Shown one piece after another: positions 5,610-9,342 of a DNA stretch of 9,342 bases. The stretch comes from Actinosomnolentus pattersoniae (SeqCode). GTDB lineage: Bacteria; Actinomycetota; UBA4738. Every line of letters begins with the position of its first letter. Position 1 is the first letter of the stretch. The stretch is from NCBI GenBank assembly GCA_013817655.1, contig JACDCJ010000065.1, positions 1 through 9,342 on the forward strand, given 5' to 3'. The notes beneath the pieces are model-generated. The model was not told where the DNA came from. It made no database searches and was given only the letters and a program-made list of their open reading frames with translations. The translations under genes and the position numbers were made by a program.

Positions 5610-6634
5610 CGCGGAGTTCGAAGGGGCGCGCCAGGGCCGGGCCCCAGCGACTCGAGCATCATCTCCGCGTTCTCGCGCATGCGCTCGTCCGAGGGCCCAA
5701 CCCAGGCGCTTCCGAGGATGAGCCGGTCCGCCAGCCCAGAGAAACCCGCGAGCCGCTCGCGCGCTTCATCCGGCGTCCCGGCGATGGCAAACGTGTCGAC
5801 CATGGGAAGGGCGATCCGAACCATCGCCTCCGTGTCTCCCGTCGCGAACGCCCGGCGAAGCGCCTCCACCCGGCCCTCGAACCCATGAACGGCGAGGACC
5901 GGCCGGTAGGTCCGGGTTGTCGCGTAGAAGCCGATCTGCGCTGCCGCCTCGCGACGAGCCTGATCTCGGTCCCGGGAGAGCTGCACGATGACCGATGTCG
6001 TGACCTCCACGTCCGGGGCGCTCCTTCCCGCGGCCGCCGCACCGCGCTCGACGGCCGGACGAAGGACGTCTCTCAGATACCGGGGACTGGTCAGAGGGTG
6101 ACCGAGCACCCCGTCGGCACACCGCCCGGCGGTCTCGGCCATTCGCTCGTTGACGGCGGCGAGATGGATCGGAACCGGCTCGGGCGGCGGCCCGGCCCCG
6201 GGAAAGGGCGGCATCGTGATGGAGTAGAAGCGCCCCTCGTGCCGTGGCTGCTCTCCCCCGAACGCCCGGAGCACGGCATGGATCGCATCGATCGCCTCGG
6301 CCACTTTGGCGGCAGGATGCTCGAAGGGCACGGAGAAGCGACGTTCCATGACGCGCTTGACCTGAGTCCCGAGGCCGAGAATGAACCGTCCACCCGAGAG
6401 CTCAGCGAGGTCACGGGCGTTCATGGCCGTGATCGCCGGGCTTCTGGGAAAGGCGAGGGCGATGTTGGTTCCGACCTTCACCGCCGAGGTTGCGACAGCT
6501 GCCACGGCGCACTGGACGAAGGCCGTACGCGCGGTCTCGGCACACCAGACGCTTTCGAACCCGGCGCGTTCGGCCCGCCTCGCCAGTTCCCCGAGGGACG
6601 TCAGAGGACCACCGATCGTGAGCCCGAGTTTCAT
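5603..6634 (-). CDS. LLM-class (F420- or FMN-dependent) oxidoreductase
   Basis: A 343-residue TIM-barrel luciferase-like oxidoreductase, probably using coenzyme F420 given the likely actinobacterial host; the substrate is unknown. Family signatures are KLGLTIGG at the N-terminus (first strand), ERAGFESVWCAET, VGTNIALAFPRSP, LAELSGGRFILGLGTQVKR, and PIHLAAVNERMAETAGRCADG around the phosphate-binding region. The LGLGTQV...ERRFSVPFEHP stretch reminds me of the MSMEG_2256-like F420 subfamily, a recollection rather than a search. The ATG at 6634 has no Shine-Dalgarno; a TAGCCT hexamer lies 10 nt upstream. An in-frame GTG at 6658 is less likely because it falls in a hairpin stem (6654-6673). The TAG stop lies inside the last codons of convergent ftsH. 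It is 51 nt downstream of the cyclic-nucleotide-domain gene on the same strand. Family certain, cofactor inferred. Confidence 0.9.
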   Translation of the reverse strand: MKLGLTIGGPLTSLGELARRAERAGFESVWCAETARTAFVQCAVAAVATSAVKVGTNIALAFPRSPAITAMNARDLAELSGGRFILGLGTQVKRVMERRFSVPFEHPAAKVAEAIDAIHAVLRAFGGEQPRHEGRFYSITMPPFPGAGPPPEPVPIHLAAVNERMAETAGRCADGVLGHPLTSPRYLRDVLRPAVERGAAAAGRSAPDVEVTTSVIVQLSRDRDQARREAAAQIGFYATTRTYRPVLAVHGFEGRVEALRRAFATGDTEAMVRIALPMVDTFAIAGTPDEARERLAGFSGLADRLILGSAWVGPSDERMRENAEMMLESLGPGPGAPLRTPRQ

Positions 6635-6653
6635 GCGTTGGGAAAGGCTACAC

Positions 6654-6673
6654 GCCACCCGCGAACGGGCGGC
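6654..6673 (-). terminator. UUCG-loop hairpin between CNBD gene and LLM gene
   Basis: On the minus strand GCCGCCCG (6673-6666), loop TTCG, CGGGTGGC (6661-6654) makes an 8-bp stem with one G-U pair. It begins 12 nt after the TAG of the upstream cyclic-nucleotide-domain gene and ends 19 nt before the LLM ATG. No clean U-tract follows (only CTTTCCC a few bases on), so it may be a partial terminator or an RNA-stabilising element. Confidence 0.42.
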
Positions 6674-6685
6674 ACGAGCGGCAGG

Positions 6686-7108
6686 CTAGTGGGTGACGTC
6701 CTCGGACGCGGCGCGGAGGCGGCCGGCCACGACCTTCAGCATCTTGACCGCCATGGACGGGTATTGCTCGAGGAGGCCCTTGAAGGTCCAGGCCGGGATC
6801 GCCAGCAGGCGAACGGGCGTCTCGGCCCGAACCGTGGCTGTACGCGGTCCCTCGTCGAGCAGCGAGATCTCGCCGAAGAAGTCGCCCTCCCGGAGAGAGG
6901 CTCGCTCGCTGCCACCCACCTCGACCAGTGCCGTCCCGTCGAGGATCATGAAGAATCCGATGCCGGCCTCCCCCTCGCGAGCAAGGACATCGCCCTCCCG
7001 GTGGGAGACCTCCTTCGCGGTCCGCGAGATCGCCTCGATCTCCCGGGGCGAGCACTCGGAGAACAGGGGTACCTTCGAGAGGAGATCGATCGCCTCGCTC
7101 GTCGCCAC
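6686..7108 (-). CDS. Stand-alone cyclic-nucleotide-binding domain protein
   Basis: A 140-residue protein consisting almost wholly of one Crp-type cNMP-binding beta-roll (about 12-125). The phosphate-binding cassette FGEISLLDEGPRTATV keeps Glu80 and Arg89, the residues equivalent to the ribose and phosphate contacts in Crp, so binding of cAMP or cGMP is plausible. There is no helix-turn-helix, kinase or channel domain: the sequence ends at the C-helix (KMLKVVAGRLRAASEDVTH), which may dimerise. It therefore cannot be a Crp-like repressor or activator by itself; a role as a ligand-responsive partner is a guess. The GTG at 7108 has AAGGAG about 7 nt upstream, and a TAGAAT hexamer at 7146-7151 could drive it. 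It lies 75 nt downstream of the small alpha/beta-barrel gene and 51 nt upstream of the LLM gene, all on the same strand. Confidence 0.9.
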   Translation of the reverse strand: MATSEAIDLLSKVPLFSECSPREIEAISRTAKEVSHREGDVLAREGEAGIGFFMILDGTALVEVGGSERASLREGDFFGEISLLDEGPRTATVRAETPVRLLAIPAWTFKGLLEQYPSMAVKMLKVVAGRLRAASEDVTH

Positions 7109-7145
7109 CTTCGCGCTCCTTCATTCAGCCCGGCTCGGTCGCTGG

Positions 7146-7151
7146 ATTCTA
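7146..7151 (-). promoter_or_regulatory. Candidate -10 for the CNBD gene
   Basis: TAGAAT on the minus strand differs from TATAAT at one base. Transcription would begin near 7139, giving a leader of about 31 nt that contains the AAGGAG ribosome site. The -35 region is GC-rich and not recognisable. If real, the CNBD gene is at least partly uncoupled from the genes to its right. Confidence 0.38.
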
Positions 7152-7183
7152 GCGGAGCGGGGTCCTGCAGGGGTAGCTGGGCT

Positions 7184-7477
7184 CTAGTCGCCGCCGATGA
7201 GGTCGTAGTTGACGTACGTGACCGGCCCGTCGACGAGCTCGCTCATCTTGCGCGCGAAGGCGTCGGTCTCGGGCCTGGCCGAGTTCTCCATGGCCAGCTC
7301 GTAGGATTCGAACTCGACCGAGATCATGTAGGCATTCTCCCGGTCGCGGTCCCGGAGGACCCAGCTACGTATGTAGCCCGGCGCGCGATCGCCCTGCTCG
7401 CGCTCGAACTCCTCGCTGAGGCCCTGGATCTCCTCGATCCGGCTCGACGTGAACGAGATGGTCTGGACGAAGCGCAT
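7184..7477 (-). CDS. Small dimeric alpha/beta-barrel (ABM-like) protein
   Basis: A 97-residue protein with the look of the ferredoxin-like dimeric alpha/beta-barrel superfamily (ABM/EthD/NIPSNAP types): a first strand RFVQTISF, a helix SRIEEIQGLSEEFEREQG, strands GYIRSWVLRDRDRENAYMISVEF, a helix YELAMENSARPETDAFARKMSELV and a last strand VTYVNYDLI. Such proteins range from cofactor-free monooxygenases to non-enzymatic stress proteins; no catalytic residue is assignable. The ATG at 7477 has an excellent GGAGG 7 nt upstream. It begins 31 nt after the ChaB gene stop, so the two are very probably co-transcribed. The fold is inferred from pattern; the function is unknown. Confidence 0.82.
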   Translation of the reverse strand: MRFVQTISFTSSRIEEIQGLSEEFEREQGDRAPGYIRSWVLRDRDRENAYMISVEFESYELAMENSARPETDAFARKMSELVDGPVTYVNYDLIGGD

Positions 7478-7508
7478 AGCCCCTCCTCCCGGTGCGTCTC
7501 GCGCAAGC

Positions 7509-7892
7509 CTACTGCTTCTTCCCGATGGCCTCGGCCAGCTCCTCCTTCGACATCCGGGAACGCCCGGGGATGTCGAGATTCCTCGCGCGCTCGTACAGCT
7601 CCGCCTTGGTGTTGCCGTAGAAGTCGACACCGCCGAAGGTCTTGCCGCGCCCCTCGCGCGCGGCCTTCCCTCCCCGTTTGGCCCGGGGGTCCGAGGGGCC
7701 CTTCCCCTCCTTCGGCTCCCATCGGTGCCCGACCTTCTCGAATGAGTGCTTGAGCGCCGAGAACGCCGTCCGGTGGGCCCGCTCCCCCTCGCCGTACTGC
7801 TCGACCGCGCTGTCGTGGGTCTTCGCCCACGTGCGCCGGGCCTTGGCGGGCGAGCGCTCGATCGTCTTCGGCATCCCCTCTCTGGCCGGCAT
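7509..7892 (-). CDS. ChaB family protein with C-terminal Rho_N-like domain
   Basis: A 127-residue basic protein. Residues about 8-61 are a ChaB domain (SPAKARRTWAKTHDSAVEQY, then GEGERAHRTAFSALKHSF and VGHRWEPK). Residues 62-88 are a Lys/Arg/Gly-rich linker. Residues about 95-124 (TKAELYERARNLDIPGRSRM, then SKEELAEAI) are a Rho N-terminal-like SAP helix-extension-helix, a nucleic-acid-binding fold. The combination is common in actinobacteria, but its role is not established; despite the ChaB name there is no ChaA transporter nearby. A nucleoid or RNA-associated stress role is inference. The ATG at 7892 has AAAGGGG 7 nt upstream; an internal ATG at 7874 (MPKTIERSP) with a GAGAGG close by is an alternative that loses six residues. 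It is 84 nt downstream of the SnoaL-like gene and 31 nt upstream of the ABM-like gene. Confidence 0.9.
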   Translation of the reverse strand: MPAREGMPKTIERSPAKARRTWAKTHDSAVEQYGEGERAHRTAFSALKHSFEKVGHRWEPKEGKGPSDPRAKRGGKAAREGRGKTFGGVDFYGNTKAELYERARNLDIPGRSRMSKEELAEAIGKKQ

Positions 7893-7976
7893 CTCCCAAC
7901 CCCTTTCCGGTCGATCGCCCCGATCCCTCGGCTGCCGGTCGGCCGCAGCCGTTCCAGCTCAGCTCTTGCGACTCGT

Positions 7977-8348
7977 TCAGATTCCGCGGCCCGCCGCATG
8001 GAGCGCGGACTCGCGGTCGGGGTAGTCCTCCAGCCCGGCTATCAGGCCATCCAGCACCGCGAGCACTTGGAACCAGTCGGCGTCGTCCCCGAAGGCGGGC
8101 TGGTGCAGCCGCGCCACCACCTTGTCGCCGACGACCTCCCAATCGACGACCTGGACGTCGGGAAGTTGGCCCTTCCACGAGCGCATCAACTCGATGATCT
8201 GTTCCGCGCTCGTACAGGCGACCCGATGGTCCTCGGGGGCCTCCAGCGTCGTGTACGTCGCGTCGTCGGCCAGCAGCGCCCGAGCCGGCGGCCAGTCCCC
8301 GGCCCGCAGGCTCCGGTCCCAGGCCTCGACGGTCTCCATCGCTGTCAT
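7977..8348 (-). CDS. SnoaL/NTF2-like domain protein
   Basis: A 123-residue single-domain protein of the NTF2-like cone fold: helix TVEAWDRSLRAGDWPPARALL, then DDATYTTLEAPEDHRVACTS, helix AEQIIELMRSW, and strands VQVVDWEVVGDKVVARLHQPA and ADWFQVLAVLDGLIAGLEDY. The C-terminal YPDRESALHAAG, with a helix after the last strand, is usual for SnoaL-like stress or limonene-hydrolase-type relatives. The catalytic class is not assignable; many such proteins have no known activity. The ATG at 8348 has no Shine-Dalgarno but sits 6 nt after TAGCAT (8360-8355), consistent with a leaderless mRNA; a second ATG at 8339 is less likely. It probably heads the operon with ChaB and the ABM-like gene. A 14-bp palindrome lies at about -60 (8402-8415). 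Confidence 0.85.
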   Translation of the reverse strand: MTAMETVEAWDRSLRAGDWPPARALLADDATYTTLEAPEDHRVACTSAEQIIELMRSWKGQLPDVQVVDWEVVGDKVVARLHQPAFGDDADWFQVLAVLDGLIAGLEDYPDRESALHAAGRGI

Positions 8349-8354
8349 GGCGCC

Positions 8355-8360
8355 ATGCTA
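8355..8360 (-). promoter_or_regulatory. Candidate -10 for leaderless SnoaL-like transcript
   Basis: TAGCAT on the minus strand is followed by ggcgcc (6 nt) and the ATG at 8348, so the start site would coincide with the first base of the start codon. The lack of any ribosome site fits. No good -35 is seen; the palindrome at 8402-8415 may supply activation. Confidence 0.4.
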
Positions 8361-8401
8361 TCGCTCGCATCGCGTGGGGCATCCGACAGCGCTACGCCCC
8401 G

Positions 8402-8415
8402 CGGTGACGTCACCG
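8402..8415. promoter_or_regulatory. 14-bp perfect palindrome, possible operator
   Basis: CGGTGACGTCACCG reads the same on both strands over 14 bp. It lies in the 168-bp gap between the phosphatase pseudogene and the SnoaL-like gene, centred about 60 bp upstream of the proposed leaderless start, the usual distance for a class I activator site. The protein that binds it is unknown. Confidence 0.45.
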
Positions 8416-8516
8416 AGGAGGAGTGCCGCCAGCGCGTCGCCGTCCTTCGGAGGGGATCGCGATGACGGGCCGGCAATCATGGCCGGAGCCTTCGGATCTC
8501 GTTACCCAACTTCGCG

Positions 8517-9288
8517 TCACAGAGAGTCGGCGGCGAGCATGCTCTCAAGCTCACGCCGCAGCACCGCGTGGAGAAGTGGCCCCGACGCGACCACCTGCGG
8601 CTGGCCGAGCGGACCCCGATCGACCGTCAGGATCCCTCCCGCCTCCCGCACCAGGAGGGCACCCGCCGCCCAGTCCCACGGGCCGGGCAGCACCTCGAAG
8701 AAACCGTCCAGCCGGCCGGACGACCAGCGCTCCCTGCCGCCGCCTGACAGCGGCGTCGGGGCTGAACCCGGTCCCGATCAAGGCCGCGTCGAGCCGTTCG
8801 ACGCCGTTCACCCGGATCCGTTCGCCGTCCATGAACGCACCGGCACCGCGCACGGCGGTGGACGTCTCTCCCGAGCAGACATCGAACGTGCACGCGACCA
8901 GCTCGTGGCCTTCGCCGTCCCGACACGCGACGGACACGGCCCACCGCCGGCGCCCGTAGACGAAGTTCGTCGTGCCGTCCAAGGGGTCGATGATCCAGGT
9001 GAGTCCGGTCGAACTCTCCGCGGCCGCACCCTCCTCGCTCTCAACGCCATCGCCGGGGCGGGCTGCGGTCAGGACATCCAGGATCGCCCTCTAGGAGGCC
9101 CGGTCGGCGTCGGTGACGAGGTCGTCGGCGCCTGACTTCCCCGCCACCCGCCATCCGCCGCGCTCCGCGAAGGCCAGCGTCCCGCGGCCGGCGGTTCGGC
9201 ATGCCTCGACGGCAAGCTCCAGCAATGCCTGCGGCGGGGACGACGAGGTGCGCGGCCCGCCCACCTCCCCGCCCGGGGCCTCAGCCAC
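8517..9288 (-). pseudogene. Inositol monophosphatase family gene, broken (nonsense + deletion/frameshift)
   Basis: Three family blocks survive in order: the N-terminus ending DDLVTDADRAS, the metal motifs VESEEG and WIIDPLDGTTNF, and the C-terminus PWDWAAGALLVREAGG ending at the TGA 8517-8519. Two lesions break it. First, the codon after DADRAS is TAG (9093-9091), followed in frame by RAILDVL; relatives usually have Glu there (DRASE-RAIL), so a single GAG-to-TAG change explains it. Second, after FSPDAAVRRRQ (codon ending at 8734) the family sequence resumes at WSSGRLDGFFEVLPGPWDW in another frame from about 8726; roughly 25-35 residues that normally lie between are missing. The GTG at 9288 keeps an AAGGA 7 nt upstream, so decay is probably recent. 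The intact enzyme would be a Mg-dependent inositol-phosphate or related phosphatase (SuhB/IMPase/histidinol-phosphatase group). Sequencing error could explain the TAG but hardly the missing block. Confidence 0.85.
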
Positions 9289-9342
9289 CGGTCCTTCCTT
9301 GCTCCGCGTGTCTCGGGTAGACGAACGCTCGCTCGGCCAGAT
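9281..9342 (-). CDS. Possible 3' end of an upstream gene (partial)
   Basis: On the minus strand a frame open from the window edge encodes LAERAFVYPRHAEQGRTGG and ends at TGA (9283-9281), overlapping the GTG of the phosphatase gene as GTGGCTGA. Such 8-nt overlaps are typical of co-transcribed actinobacterial genes. The fragment is too short to assign to a family, and chance is possible in GC-rich DNA. Confidence 0.25.
   Translation of the reverse strand, partial: LAERAFVYPRHAEQGRTGG

Noticed and set aside
5623..5645. GGGGC...GCCCC dyad as ftsH terminator
   Set aside because: It lies inside the LLM coding region, has a 13-nt loop and no T-tract; expected by chance in such GC-rich sequence.
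6635..6658. GTG start at 6658 for the LLM gene
   Set aside because: The extra residues are not family-like, no ribosome site precedes it, and the codon lies in the hairpin stem 6654-6673.
5885..7753. 622-codon plus-strand frame
   Set aside because: Antisense to four well-supported genes (LLM, CNBD, ABM-like, part of ChaB) and without family motifs.
8349..8516. Small gene in the gap between the pseudogene and the SnoaL-like gene
   Set aside because: No frame has a ribosome site plus recognisable protein features; the stretch holds only the 8402-8415 palindrome and a short CCGGC/GCCGG dyad (8470-8486).
9091..9093. TAG read as a sense codon (recoding) rather than a nonsense mutation
   Set aside because: Six other genes here (oxidoreductase, zinc-finger protein, LLM, CNBD, ABM-like, ChaB) end at TAG in the expected place, and the same phosphatase gene has a second lesion.

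Overview
The window is GC-rich, dense bacterial chromosome. A SigR/SigH-type ECF sigma factor overlapping an RsrA-type zinc anti-sigma factor, a small CxxxxC...CxxH protein of an actinobacterial style, a ChaB-Rho_N protein and an LLM (F420-type) oxidoreductase together point to an actinomycete (Actinomycetota), probably not one of the well-studied genera. This is inference from protein families; no rRNA or other marker gene is present to place it. No tRNA, rRNA, CRISPR array, insertion sequence or phage gene was seen.

Layout. 69-755 (-) is endonuclease III (nth), divergent from 882-2252 (+), a VAO-type FAD oxidoreductase. A 34-bp convergent gap with a GC-rich dyad separates the oxidoreductase from 2287-2472 (-), a 61-residue zinc-finger-like protein. 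2584-2850 (-) and 2816-3409 (-) are rsrA and sigR, overlapping by 35 bp. 145 bp upstream, and divergent, is ftsH (3555-5609, +), whose stop overlaps the stop of an LLM oxidoreductase (5603-6634, -) by 7 bp. From there all genes read on the minus strand: LLM, a stand-alone cyclic-nucleotide-binding-domain protein (6686-7108), a small dimeric alpha/beta-barrel protein (7184-7477), ChaB-Rho_N (7509-7892) and a SnoaL/NTF2-like protein (7977-8348). Farther right is a broken inositol-monophosphatase gene (8517-9288) carrying an in-frame TAG and an apparent internal deletion with frameshift.

Function. The left and middle parts suit stress management: DNA base repair (nth), thiol-oxidation sensing (SigR-RsrA) and membrane proteolysis (FtsH). 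The upstream regions of nth, sigR and ftsH each hold a GGAAA...GTT/GTC element resembling SigR/SigH promoters, so the three may be co-regulated; this is a hypothesis. FtsH also has Cys in its Walker A loop, which could be thiol-sensitive. Two genes, nth and the SnoaL-like gene, have a TAnnnT -10 hexamer exactly 6 nt before the start codon and no Shine-Dalgarno, consistent with leaderless mRNAs.

I see no clear new multi-gene system. The observations most worth following are the SigR-like promoter set, the FtsH Walker A cysteine, the hairpin-bridged ribosome site before the zinc-finger protein, the double-lesion phosphatase pseudogene, and the palindrome near -60 of the SnoaL-like gene.
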